Source: Quillaja saponaria (taxonomy: Eukaryota > Streptophyta > Magnoliopsida > Fabales > Quillajaceae). Taken from it: DNA of 64,000 bases. The stretch is from NCBI GenBank assembly GCA_029379385.1, contig CM055607.1:17918001-17982000 (forward strand), written 5' to 3'. Shown piece by piece: positions 22,471 to 34,994 of this stretch (position 1 is the stretch's first letter; the number at the start of each line of letters is the position of its first letter). The notes under the pieces are model-generated. The model ran no database searches and was not told the origin of the DNA. It saw nothing but the letters and a program-made list of their open reading frames with translations. The position numbers and the translations under genes were made by a program.

Positions 22471-25400
22471 ATTTTAATATAACAAGGCAATACATATATT
22501 AGTTCTTGTCCAGAACTTCAACTGGTGAATCAACCTCACTTTTTCTACACTTTAAGTTTATAAGAACTTCCTAGCATCATTACAACGAAGAAATTTGTGG
22601 CAGTATCCTTCAATTCAAACTTTATGTGCTATGTGCGAAAACTGAAATATGTGAATATAGCCAGCCATAAGATCTTGTATCTTTGTCCATTGGTAGCATT
22701 GGGTTTGTTTTTTCGTGTTAAATTTTGCTTATACATTGCTAGGATTCAAATAGTTTTGCTTATTTATATATATATATTTTTTTTTCTAGGCTTCCAGCAA
22801 ATTGTATAAATTAGCTTTTGCTTGTACAGCTAACGACTGAATAATATTTTATTTTATGCAACATCTTTGTTCTATATGTTTGGTAATGTGCAATCCAAGT
22901 AATGGCCACTGATATATACGACCAACATTGGGTAGCCTGCACAATCCCTACACGCAGGGTACAGAGGAATCTAATATCATATAATGAGGACTAGTTTTCT
23001 AGTTATCTTTTAGTATTCTGTATTGTTCTTTAAGAGCATCTGCATTGCCAACCTAATCGCTTGCATGAACTACTTTTAAGTCTTCTCTCTTGTCTTGATC
23101 TTTTCTTTTGGTGGCTTCCCTGTGCCAATCCAAGTATGTATGATTGTGAAAGAAAGTAGTAGTTTTCTAAACTTGCTCCCCCACCCCCTTGCATGCATAT
23201 ACAAATAATCACTATAATAACTTCGTTCATTACAATATCAGTGCTGCAGTCCTTTTCCTTTTGGTGATATCAAAGGCAATGCTTAAAGATGAAATGACTT
23301 GCCCAATTGTTATTTGCTTGTTTGAAAATTTAGCTGTAGGATGGTTTTGCTTAAATATGGGTAATATTTCACTAAGTATATATATTTGTTACCTTTGCTT
23401 CATGAGGGACTCATTCTTAGCATTGATCCTCTGGATCGTTTGGCATCTGGTGGGTTGAAATGTTAGTAATAAAACTATTATGAAATAACACTTTCTGCAT
23501 TGGGAGTCCATCTATTGGTTTGAGAAAACGTATGTGGCAGACAATTTTTTGAGATATAATGGTATATCTACAGTTATATTTTGGTGGGGATCTGATATTA
23601 CCTCTTGCCTCATGACTGAGTTTGCCCAAAGTCATTTCAAGTACATGTCCCCCGTGTTTTCTTAGGACCATGATATTCAGGATCATAACCTATAATTGCA
23701 AGTCAGCAACAGAGTCAGGAATAATTAATTGATCCACTTTGCAGTACTGCTGCTACTTGAACAGTTTTTGGTTTGAAAAAGATGCAGGAATTATTGTTAC
23801 TTTTGTCATTAAGCTGACGGATACTTGCAGAACTTGTGGTTCTAGTTGTGTCTTTTAGTCGTGTTTTTTTAAATTTAAGGGATCTAATGTTTTATGCTTA
23901 TATCAATATGACATGCTGCTGTTCATCCTAATTAAGGAGATTCAAGTTACAGTTTCGCCCTGCTTTGATCCTGGCATGTATAAAAAGTGGTGCAGGTGAG
24001 GTTAATCCCAGTGTCCTAAGGTTAAAAGGTGGATGAGCTAGGGAAAGCTAAGTGGAATGAAGAGGTATTCACATGGTGTTCTTTTCATCAGTACTGTACT
24101 TAGTCATGCTTGATTGAATTATTCTTGCAGTACAACCCCATTATACAGGATAAGTCCGTTCATCCTTTCATTTGCCATACTTGGAGGCCAATGATAACCC
24201 CACATATCTGGGGACCCTCCCACTTGCATAACGAGTGAGCCATTGAGCATTAAACGCCTTCCCTGGCAGAGGTCAATGGGTATCCATCTTGTCTGAATCT
24301 TTATGGGTCCTAATGATCATTGCATCACACAGTATCTGATTACTCGTAAAGTTATTCTGCTCTTGGGTTTGTAGTTTAGCTCATTTGCATAAGCATGTTT
24401 GTAGGTGTATTGAACGCATATTGACAAACTAAACTTTTTTAAGTCATCCTTTACCAGATTTATTAATGCAAGTTGCGCTTGGTTGAAGTTTTTTCTTCTT
24501 TTTTTTTTTGCCTGTCCTTTTGTTGTGGGAGAGAAGGGGTGTTGGGGTTTGTATCGTGCCTTCCATCATGAATCAAAGCCCTTATTTGAAGGGGTGTTGG
24601 TCTGGTACTTTTGTAATCATTATTTCATGATGCACTTGTTTTACTGCTGTTCATCACATTATACAACATTTCCAGTGTAGAGTCGTTTTGCTTGTAGGAA
24701 ACACCATCAAGGCCAACTCAGCAGCAACTCAATAAGTAAGTCGCCTATGGGCAACGCAAACTTCTAATGATGCTTAAAATTTTCATATTCTTTGAATACA
24801 CTCATTTGTTGTATTTACTGCACCTGATTCCAGCAATTTTTAGTGGGGCCCCTTGGTCCCTAGCCAAATGGCTTGCTTTCATTGTTTGCGTACTTAGATA
24901 TAACTCATTTCTATCCACATGTCCAGTACCCCTGAATCTCACGAATTTGAAACACATTCACATTGCTTTCGGGTGGGGAGTGGGGGGGGGAGGGGGAGGG
25001 GGAGAGAAGACAAAGAGATGACATTTGCAACAAATTTTTTATCAATTAACTAAAGAGATGGCATTTGCACAGAGGAATACCTTGGCTACAGCTTTTACTT
25101 TTCTACAATGGGGGCATGGGGTAGAGAGTAAATATAGAGGAGTGGGATGGTACGTCCAGGCTGTTGTCCATCTAGTCAAGTCCTTGAATTGTTCTAGTCC
25201 ACCCACCCACCATCAAAGGCAATAGGTTATAGCAGGCAATGCCATCCATTTGCATCGACATCACCAATGCACCATACCTCTCATTTATTATTATTATTAT
25301 GAAATATGAATTCATGATATGATGAGTGCTCTTTGGAAAAATCTCCAACCAGAATCTCAACAGTAGTTCCTGTATTCCTGATTTTTCAAGTATCTCTAAT

Positions 25401-25688
25401 TTGCATTTGATGACGTCAGCCCTAAGCTTTTTCCTCCTTTTGGCTCCTACATTCCCACATACCCTACTCTCTCTCTGCAATCCCTTTCCCTCACTCTAAC
25501 CCGCCACTACTCCATTCCTTCCTTAGGATCCCTCACCCTTTTGGTTTTGGGAAGTTGGTATGAAAATCAGGGATATGTTCCAAATTTTTATTTTGTAGAA
25601 AAAAAAAAAGAGGGCCAAGGGGGACCTTACTAGTGGGCAAATAAGTAGAGGTGAATAGATGGATGTGACGTCCAGTACAGTATCATTT
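22471..25688. other. intergenic between small gene and B3 gene 3' end
   Basis: The two genes converge here. I see no coding exon. A G-run-rich block (GTGGGGGGGGGAGGGGGAGG near 24980-25010) could form a quadruplex. Short ORFs (for example 24767-25021 and 25172-25480) have no recognisable protein character. The first few hundred bases probably hold the 3' UTR of the small gene. Confidence 0.5.
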
Positions 25689-28642
25689 TCATGGGCGATT
25701 TCTCATCTGGTTGACATCTTGGGGGAAAGTGAGATCCTGTTACAATCAAACATGTATTATTGAAGCTGCTGCATGCTTATCTTTCAAGAAGAAATTAATG
25801 CAAAAATAACTATTTATATGACTTGTATACATCTGGTTTCATTTCATGGCCCACAAATCAACCTAGTCCTTTGTGTTTTAACTTGTGATTATCCAAAACA
25901 TACTCATTAATTACGTGACTATGTGTCTCTCTCTTGGCATATTTATCACATGAAAATTATGCTATTCCCTTTTGGTTAGATTTGGTTTGGAGGGAATGGA
26001 AATCATGGATAGATGAATATGAAAGGAAAGGAGGGGAAGACATTTGAAGTCATTATAATTTCAGGGGCTCCACAAAATTTTTATCTTTTTTAAAATGGGT
26101 TCAATTTGATATATCATAAACATAGGATTTTTCTCATATATGTTCTAAGAATACTAGTTAAATTACAATAAATATAATTTTTAAAAATTAATTTCAAAAA
26201 TAAAAATTTAAACATTAAAAACCAAGATGATGATAACTACTAAAATAAATAATATAAATATTTTATTTATAGAATCTTGAAAAATATTTTTAGGACAATC
26301 ATTAAATGAATTCATTTATACATTATATATAAATTTTGTTAGTGACAAGGGAAAATGATATTCTTGTCTCCATCTTTAAAAATATATATATTTTAAACAA
26401 CCAAATATAACAAAGACTTTAGCTAAGTCTAGCATGACCTGGATTAAAGCATGAGGTGTTCTAAGAGGAAAAAAAAAAAAGAACCTTTTGAAAAAAGACC
26501 TGTAATTAACGATTTTATTATTTTTATTCCTTTACCTTCCCCAACACGGAGAATCAAATTATGTTGGAAACGTGTCTCCTCTGTTATCCACAAAAAAAAA
26601 AAAAATATATATATATATATATATTTTTTGCCTTGTTTGAGGAAACAACAAAATCATACTACACCTCACAAACTAATCACATCCTCTAGTACTCTTGATA
26701 ATTTGAAGACAAAAATAAAATGAAAATCTTGCATATATGAAGCATAAGAATTTATCAATTACATTCAATTATAATTATATTATTTTTATTAAAATATTGA
26801 TAAATTAATTGTATTTATAAAATATTTATGAATGAATTGAAGTAGAAAATAGAGGAGGGTGAGACATACCATGTGATTGTGAGGATTGGTCGAGGGCTGC
26901 TGGTGATGGGGGGCTGGACCATGGTTTGACATGGACGAGCAATCAGGTGTTGATGGCTCCGACTCCTCAATAGCCTGGCATTCCATGTTTACACCGAACA
27001 ATCTCAGTATCTTGGAGTTACTCCCTGACGACGTCGTTTGCCTCTCAACTGGGGACCTTATACCACTACCTCCACCTGTAATAACACAACACGTGCATGC
27101 AAAATGCCATCGTTTTTCAGCATTACTTTCTTTTTGTTCCCATCTTTAACAAATGAACTAGCAGTAAAACCCAAAACCTTAAATTAATGCTATAATTAAT
27201 TCTTGCCAGCTATAGTAAAAATAATTAATTTTCTAATGAATACTTATTTTTGTTCTAGAAGATTTTTTTCTTGTTTTTTAATTTTTTGTCTGCAAAAAGA
27301 AAAAAATATAGTTTTCCTTTTTTTGCAAAAAAATCAACATTTTGTCCCGGGGCAGAATGACGCATATGCATCACGCAACATATAATGAAGACCAGATTAA
27401 GGCTCGTGCTCCCAATCTGAAATGATAAACTAAGGGTTTTGAATCTTTGATACATTTGTCCCAATCACTTGGAAGGTAACTTACACGCACCCCATGAGCG
27501 TACAATTTATAGTTTTTTTTTTTTTCTATTAATTAATATACTGAATAATTTTATAAAAATTTATCTTAAGACTATTTATTAAAATTTTAATAAAATATTT
27601 ATATCATTTATTATAATAATTTTAATATTATTTAATATATAAATTATTATTTTTTAAAAAGTTTCAATTCCTCTATTTATTGGAACAGCACAAAAACCCT
27701 TTCCAAAGAGATAGGGTTAAGTAGTTAATAGAATGCAAACAATCGTATTTATAAAAGGCAAAGAGATAGACCTGGATGAAGCCAGTCAGGTGGGTATGGC
27801 AAGTCCTGATGATGCGCAGGATAACAAGGATGCGTAGGATAGAACATTCTGGTCCACCCCATACCCATACCCATAGCCACACCGTTAGCGTTGCCGTTGC
27901 AATTATTATTACTTGCCGCCAACGCCGCTCTGCTAACGTGCGCTGAAGGAGCAGCTGGGTCATTTTGCTGCCTGCGCCTCCACACTATAAAAAGACGCTG
28001 AGGATCGTTGCGGTGATGCTGGAACAAAACGACGTCTCCCGCATCTAAACGCTTGTCCTTGACGTAACGGCTCCAACCTTTGGTTAGAACATAACTCTGG
28101 CTACTATTCCAATACGAGTAGCGGAATCGCCAACACTTGCCTGACTCGTCCTCGAAACTCAGTAATAAGCCTTTACATGAATCGCCGCTACTTCTCGAAT
28201 CTCCACCGCTGAGTGGGAAGTATTTCTCGGCGTGTTGTTTTGGAATAACAAGACGGTTGAGTTTGCCGACGTCGCTAGGTGTCAATGGCTTCTCAAACAT
28301 TGCCACTTTTTTATGTCCAGCTACTACTCCCTCCTCCTCTTCTTCTTCATCACAATTAGCTGTTTGAGTGTTGTATTCGATGTCCTCATCATCTTCATCG
28401 TTTTGATTGAGGTTGAAACGAGTGGATAAATGGGTTTGTGTTTGTGTTTGGGTGCAGGGGTACATGGAATTTGCTTGGTGGTGGCGGTAGAGTTGGCCGG
28501 CGCCAGTTATAGAAGAATTGGGGGAATTTTGGGCTTGTTCCATTAGGACAACTTGTTGTTGTTGGTGGTGGTGGTGGTGGTGGTGGTGTTGATTCCACCA
28601 GAGATTTTCTGGATTGTCTGAAGAGAAGTGGTTTATGGACAA
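25689..28642 (-). CDS. NGATHA-like B3-domain transcription factor (NGAL2/NGAL3, SOD7/DPA4 type)
   Basis: Exons on the - strand: about 28642-27772, 27075-26870 and 25736-25689, all GT-AG and in frame, giving about 374 residues. There is an N-terminal His/Gln tract, an acidic tract, then a B3 DNA-binding domain at about residues 115-222 ([50 protein letters not shown]). Exon 2 has the [10 protein letters not shown] motif, the RLFGV repression motif of RAV/NGA B3 factors. The 16-codon last exon reads [15 protein letters not shown], the family's usual C-terminus. No AP2 domain is present, separating it from full RAV proteins. Arabidopsis NGAL2/3 limit seed and leaf-margin growth through KLU and CUC genes; a similar role here is inference. 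The expected ATG before SINHFSSD is TTG (28642-28640); the first in-frame ATG is at 28543-28541. Gene order favours NGAL2/3 over NGAL1. Confidence 0.9.
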
Positions 28643-28905
28643 TTTGAATTCTGAGGTCAGCACTTGGGGAATTGGGAAGAGGAGAAAAAGAGAGATTGTG
28701 GCCTGTCTGGAAAAATTGGGAGAAAGGAAAGGAGAGACGTGATGATTATGGGTTTGATGTGGAAACTGTGGGAACTATTTGATGTAGCCAGCAAAGATAT
28801 GACAATGAGAGAGAGTTTGAGGGAGTAATTTTGTGTGGGTGTCTGTGTGGTACTACACGAGACTACTTTTAAGGTTATGCGTGATGAAGGGTAAAAGAAT
28901 TTCAA
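28643..28905 (-). promoter_or_regulatory. 5' leader of the B3 gene
   Basis: The - strand sequence is C- and T-rich with CTCTCTC runs, as in plant leaders. The reading frame of the B3 gene stays open upstream to an in-frame TAG at about 28780 but contains no ATG, so a longer AUG-started N-terminus within this exon is excluded. No clear TATA box could be fixed. Confidence 0.45.
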
Positions 28906-31240
28906 TCATTAATTTCTGGGTAAATTTTATTTATGGTCGTGTTTTGTTTTCCTGTTATTAATTAAAAATTTCTAGTACCAATTCTTTCTTTTATTAATTT
29001 CACAAAAGTATGAAACATTTATAATTATAGATAGAGGAAGATAGATATAGAACTTGTATGTTTGTGATCATATAATATATGAATATCTTGAGAAATAAGG
29101 AGATTCCAAATTTATAATTTTCATATAAATAGAGACAACCCATGTTACTTAATTAGCAAACAAATCCGGTGGTGGGCCCTACATATACTTGGACTAATTA
29201 ATAAATTATTTTATATAATTATATGTCTGATTAATTTGAGATCCGGTCCTTCTAAAATTCTTTATAGTTAGAATTTTGTACAATTTTGTAACCATTTACA
29301 TTATTATTATTATTTTTTAAATTTCTATTATTCAAATAATTTAATTTAATTAATAAATTAAAATTTGTATTTAAAAGTATATCCTATTTTTATTCCAAAT
29401 CCTTACTACAAGACTAATCTTATTTTATTTAATTTAATTTTTTTTTAAAAGAGCTGTATAAAAACAATTAAGAGAATTCTATTTGGTAAGATTAGGGCTA
29501 GGGTTAGATTTAGAATAAAAATTAGGTATATTTTTAATACAACATTTAATTTATTATTTAAATAAAAAAATTATATTAAATTATTTGAAAAGTTGAGATT
29601 AAAAAAATAGTGTAAATGACTAAGCTTAAAATAATTATAGAAATTCAAACAACCAATAAAAAATTCTAGAGGATCTAAATCAACTAGTTAAGGTGTGTGT
29701 AAACTGGTCTAGACATATTTGATTGTTAAATCAATATATATATATATATATATAATTTATTGTTCTCTTAAAATATAATTTCAATTGCATTACTCCATCA
29801 ACTATTAAATTAGGCTGATTAGATCTTAGTTCAATTGGCTAAAAAAATGAAACTGCTAGGATATAACGGTCACATATTTAAAACTCATCATCAAATAAAT
29901 GTGTGATTATTTTCTCATTAGTTATATTAATATTTAAATTAGGAGTCACCACTTGTAAATAACCACAATCATCTAAATAGTTGTTAACTCTTACAAATGA
30001 TTAAATTATCCGTTTATATATATATATATTTTTTATGTCTTCTGTTTTCTACTTTTTTTTTTCTTTTGTTCTTTTGTTCTTTTGTTTTTATGTAATTTAT
30101 CTCTGTGTATTGATTCAAATTTAGAATATATTTGGAAATTGGAATACCATAAGAGATTAATAAAGCAAAAGGAATCAATAACTTATATAATTTTTTTAAG
30201 CGGACTAAATGATACTTTCATATGTATTGATGATGATTTGAATACTATAATAAGAAGATAAAAACCTTGAAAGATTCAAATATTGTCATTATAAATGCTA
30301 AAAGAGAGTTCAATTACATAAAAAAGTAGTAAAAATGTGAAGTTATATATATATATATATATAAAAGATAGTTTAGTTTTTCTTTTTGAATTAATCCATT
30401 AAAGTTGATGATTAACTTGGATAATTCGAATTATTTGTTACTATAGATTTAAATAAATGAGCTACGTTCTAGTTTGATAGTTATTGTGAATACTATAAAA
30501 TATGTGCTAGTTAATGAGGTAAATTGTAAACGACATTCAAATAAATTTATACTTACACAGACATGCTTAAAGGTGAGAGACAAAAGTTTTATATAACTGA
30601 TCAAATCACAAAATCACAATTTACGTGTTACAACTTTGAAGTCTAAGAAAAAAATTATTGATGATACACAGCAATTTGAGTTTGGTTTTCTCGTATTTTA
30701 GAGACAGTTTGTCCTGTTAGCTATATAATGAGAGATAATTCTTTCATTATCTATTAATTCTTATTAGACTATATTAAGTCTCAATTTTTAAATGTCATCA
30801 ACAGACTTTATCAATTAAATATAATATATGAATTTGTGTAGATAATAGATTGGCATAAGGTTTAACATTAATTTTTAATTTTTTTTTTTGTTCCTCTGTC
30901 AACTAAGAAGACAAAGTAATATAAGTTGTCTTATTAATAATATGTAAAGTGTAGAAGAAATAATAAGAAAAAGACATACTTTGTAGCTACTTAAATAAGT
31001 GTTCCTTATCCATATCTTTATTGTTGAATTATCAATTATGCAACAAAAGTAGAGTTGACCATCGATATTAATTTGTTGTGAGAAAATACACACATATATA
31101 GGTTGTAATTTAATTTGAAGTTTTGGCTCAGTATTTTCTTCTTATTTTGTGCTAAGGTAAATTTTGGTTAATGTATGGATAATATATAGGAGATCATTCT
31201 ACGCATCAGAAAAATGGATATGATGATCAATGAGATATGG
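28906..31240. other. AT-rich intergenic, B3 gene upstream region
   Basis: No gene recognised. TA repeats occur near 29734-29752, 30016-30029 and 30346-30363. It probably contains the distal promoter of the B3 gene. Confidence 0.5.
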
Positions 31241-31370
31241 TTTTTTTTTTTTTTTTTTTTACTAATACTCTTATGTTTTAAAGAGGAGCAAAAGGGCAAT
31301 TCTAGGATTCGAACTTTTAGCTTCCTTCCGAGATTGCAATTCGCTTATCACTGTAACCAACCATTGTTGG
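31241..31370 (-). mobile_element. probable SINE
   Basis: On the - strand this has an A-box-like TGGTTACAGTG, a B-box-like AGTTCGAATCC about 40 bp downstream, and a 20-base A tail (T-run 31241-31260 on +). Candidate imperfect target duplications are GAGATATGG (31232-31240) and GTGATGTGG (31371-31379). The structure is like the 2760-2860 element, but the duplication is weaker. Confidence 0.6.
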
Positions 31371-32099
31371 GTGATGTGGACATTTTTTAAAATTGACATT
31401 TGTAAACTTAAAATGACAAAAAATTTATAAAAACTCAATTAAGAGGCTACCTTCTTTTTATTTATATTTTCTTATAATAAATGAGGATATTATTTTGTTT
31501 ATTTGTGAATAAGTTGCACTAAATTTGGTAACCCTACTTATTTTTTATTTTACAAATTAGTCTCGTTTATTTTTCTTAATTAAACCTTTACCAATATTTT
31601 TATTCTAAAAGATAAAATCTTATAATTTATCTTTTATTTATTTTATTGATTAACAAATAATTGAATGTTTAAAAAGTCAAAAAGTGATAATCATAAGATT
31701 CAAGACCAATTTAATTTTAGGAAGAAATATTATTGAGATTACTGTTGATATGAAGGTGAAGGTCCAAGATGGAACACTGATTTTTCCTTTCATATCATTA
31801 TTAGTTCTTGTGTACTACTAGGTTGCTTTTGGTGGCATATGATTCTAATTTGCATTTAGATTTTTTGTTTTGGGGTATATAACTACCAGAAAAAAAAATA
31901 AAATTTATCGCGATATTGTAATATAGAGAAAAAATGGGTTCTTTGGTTGTTTTGTATTTTTTAATCAGTAAATTTAAATATATTTAGATTAATTTAGTTT
32001 TTAAATTTAATTAAAGGCAAATCATTCATACTAAAGATAGCGAATTCAAAAAAAAAAAAAAAAGTATTCATTAGAATGTTTTTCCAAAATTTTGAATTA
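31371..32099. other. AT-rich intergenic, nothing recognised
   Basis: No open frame or repeat structure beyond A-rich runs (for example 32049-32063). Confidence 0.5.
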
Positions 32100-34085
32100 A
32101 AAAAAAAGATTTATTTATTGAGATTACAGGCTCTCTTAGGTAGCATTTTAATTATACCTCTCTTTGAACTTGTTTAACTTACTAAAGTCATATTAATGGA
32201 ATCAAGGTGGGGACAATGGACACATGTCAAATTCTTATTCCCAAGTACAACATTTGGTTAAGGCCTACAAATATTTAAAAATGTGTGTAAGATAAAAATT
32301 GTGTGCCATATCATTGGTAATGTTGCAGTCATTAGCTAATGGCAGAAGTCACTAGTTGAAGCTGAAGACAAAATCATTAGTTACAGCTGAATGTCTTTAG
32401 CTGCCTAATTCAACTGCATATACATCTGGATATTTTCACTTGCCTATACATCTGAATATCCTAATAAAATTTAATTTAAATTACTGTTAAAATAAAAATA
32501 GACTAACGAAATTTAGATTGTATGACAAACTCAAATATGCTCATACTATTAATTAATTTTTCTTAATCACAAGACATGAATAATAGGAAATTAACTATCA
32601 CGCTATTAAATTTTCATAAAAAATAAAAATTAAACTATTAACTAGGCACTATAATTATTGACACATCACAAATAGTGAATATTCATATCAGTAGTAATTT
32701 ATTTATTTTAATCAATCTATTTATAAATATTTAGATTAATTTAATTTTTAAATTTAATTAAAGAAAAATAATTTATATTAGATATAGAGAATTCATAAAA
32801 AAATGTGTTCATTACAATTCTTTTCTTAATTTTGAATTTAATTAAAAACAAATCATTTTTATTAGAGAGAGAATTCATAAAAAAAATTTTCACTACAATT
32901 TATTTTTATTTTTTTCAAAATTTGAATTAAAAAGTAGTAAATTTATTGAGATCATAGGCCCACATGTATATTATTTACTAAGACAAATAATATACTCACA
33001 CTATTAATTAATTTTTCTTAATCAAAAGATATGTGATTTATTTTTTTAAGACAATATGAAATTACCTAATCACACTTAAATTTTCATAGAAAAATAAAGA
33101 TAAAAATTATACTACTAATTGAGCACTATAATTATTTACAGATCATAAACAGTGGATATCCATACAAGTAATAATTTATTGATTTTATTCAATCAATTTA
33201 TATATAATTAGATTAATTTTTTTTAAAATTTAATTAAAGAAAAATGATTCATATTAGAGGTAGAGAATTCATAAAAAATGTATTGAATATAATTATTTCA
33301 AAATTTTGAATTAAAAAAAAGAAAAGAATATATTTATTGAGATGACTCTCTTTAGGGAGATGGAGACCCACTTGTTTTTTCTTTTCAGCAGATGCTAGAA
33401 GTCATTGGTTGTAGCTGAGGACAAAGTTATTAGTTGCAGTTGAATATCTTCAACTGCCTATACATTTGAATATCTTCAGCTGCATATATAGCTGTAAAAA
33501 TTCATCTTGGATGATCATTACAATATTTAATTTTACTTATTGTTAAATTAAAAATAGACTAACCAATTTAGATTATTAAAAATTATTTACTAAGACTAAA
33601 ATACTATATTCGTACTATTAATTTACTTTTCTTAATCACAAGGTATGTGATTTTTTTTAACAACAAGAAATTAACTAATCACATTAAATTTTCATTAAAA
33701 AAATATAGTACTAATTGGGAACTAATAATTATTTATTCATCACAAGCAGCATATTCATATCAGCAATGATTTATTGATTTTAATCAATCAATTTATATAT
33801 ATTTAGATTAATTTATTTTCTAAAATAAATTAAAGGCAAATCATTCATATTAGCTAGAGAAGTCATAAAAAATGTATCCATGAATTAAAAAAAGAAGAAG
33901 AAAACATAGAATATACTCACACTATTAAATTTTCTTTAACAACAAGAAATTAACTAATCACCACTATTAAATTTTCATAAAAAAATAAAATTAAAAATTA
34001 CACTACTAACTAAGCATTATGTTTGTCTACACATAAAAAATACAACATATTCATATCATTAATGATTTATTGATTAATTAGATGT
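32100..34085 (+). repeat. diverged direct repeats (segmental duplication with sub-repeats)
   Basis: A ~150-bp block containing AGAAGTCA...GTAGCTGA(A/G)GACAAA..ATTAGTTGCAG and TGCCTATACAT(C/T)TGAATATC occurs near 32340-32480 and again near 33388-33500. An AT-rich sub-unit marked by ACTATTAATTAATTTTTCTT and GAGAATTCATAAAAAA recurs near 32545-32810, 32999-33280, 33616-33870 and, shorter, 33915-34080. The spacing implies an ancient ~1-kb duplication with smaller internal duplications. Origin unknown; possibly a decayed non-autonomous element. Confidence 0.6.
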
Positions 34086-34109
34086 TCACCTGAACTTTTT
34101 TTTATTAAA

Positions 34110-34990
34110 ATTATTAATTTTAATTATTCTAATTGAGCATGAAGATTGTTCATATATCATTAATAGTGCACATATGACATATCACCAATGGTCTAGTCAC
34201 AAATTATTATATGATTGATTCAAAATTATTTTTTGTTTTAATAAAAATATTAATTCTAATTCTTCTAATTGAGCACTATGATGGGTTGAACATCACTCAC
34301 TACTCACTTGTACTACGTATATAACTTATCACTAATGATTGAGGATTAATGAGATGCATAATTCAAATTTCTTTTTTGTTAATTAGAAATATTAATCATA
34401 AGTCTTCTATTTGAGCATTAGTGCACATATGATCCAATTTGATGACTAATTCAAAATATTTTTTTAATAAAAATCATTTAATCCTAACTTTTCCAATTGA
34501 GCACGATGGCTATACACACATCATTAGTACTGCACATATGACCTTCTACTCTAGTGATTAATAAGATACTTAGTTTAATTTTTCTTCTTCTTATTTTAAA
34601 CTAAATTATTAATCATGTTTAATTGATCAATATGATTGTTCACATATTATAGTAGTGTGCAAATGACATATCATTAATGATCTAGTGATTAATTATATAT
34701 TTAATTCAAATTTCTTTTCTAAATTAAAATTATTATTCTTAATTTTTTCTGATTGAGCACATTGGTGGTTCATTGATCATTAGTAGTGGACTTATGATCT
34801 ATCACTAATAATCTCCTAATTAATTATCTTTTTAATTTTTATTTTTTTTAATTAAAATCATTAATCATTAGTTATTGCAATTGAGCATTATTATTATTCA
34901 CATATCACTAGTAATGCACACTGACATATCATTAATGATCAATCTAGTGATTAATTAGATACATAATTAAATTTTTTTTTTAATTTAAAA
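34110..34990 (+). repeat. tandem array, about seven diverged units
   Basis: Units are anchored on AATTGAGCA(C/T) near 34131, 34267, 34411, 34497, 34621, 34752 and 34880. Most units also contain CACATATCATTA(A/G)TA, GCACATATGACATATCA and a CTAGTGATTAATTAGAT segment. Spacing is mostly 124-144 bp, with one shorter unit. The units are clearly related by eye but strongly diverged, so the array is old. No coding frame. Confidence 0.7.
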
Positions 34991-34994
34991 CTAG

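Noticed and set aside
24150..24260. Possible tRNA or structured RNA in a less AT-rich stretch
   Set aside because: No cloverleaf with T-loop and anticodon stem could be formed. No rRNA or tRNA gene was seen anywhere in the window.
25760..25785. miRNA-like sequence (TGAAGCTGCTGCATGC)
   Set aside because: Resembles miR167 only over a few bases and has no foldback partner nearby. No other known miRNA precursor was found in the window.
27749..27771. B3 gene ending in GLSLCLL at the first stop
   Set aside because: The donor CAG|GTCTAT at 27771 removes this end, and the next exon restores the RLFGVN motif in frame.
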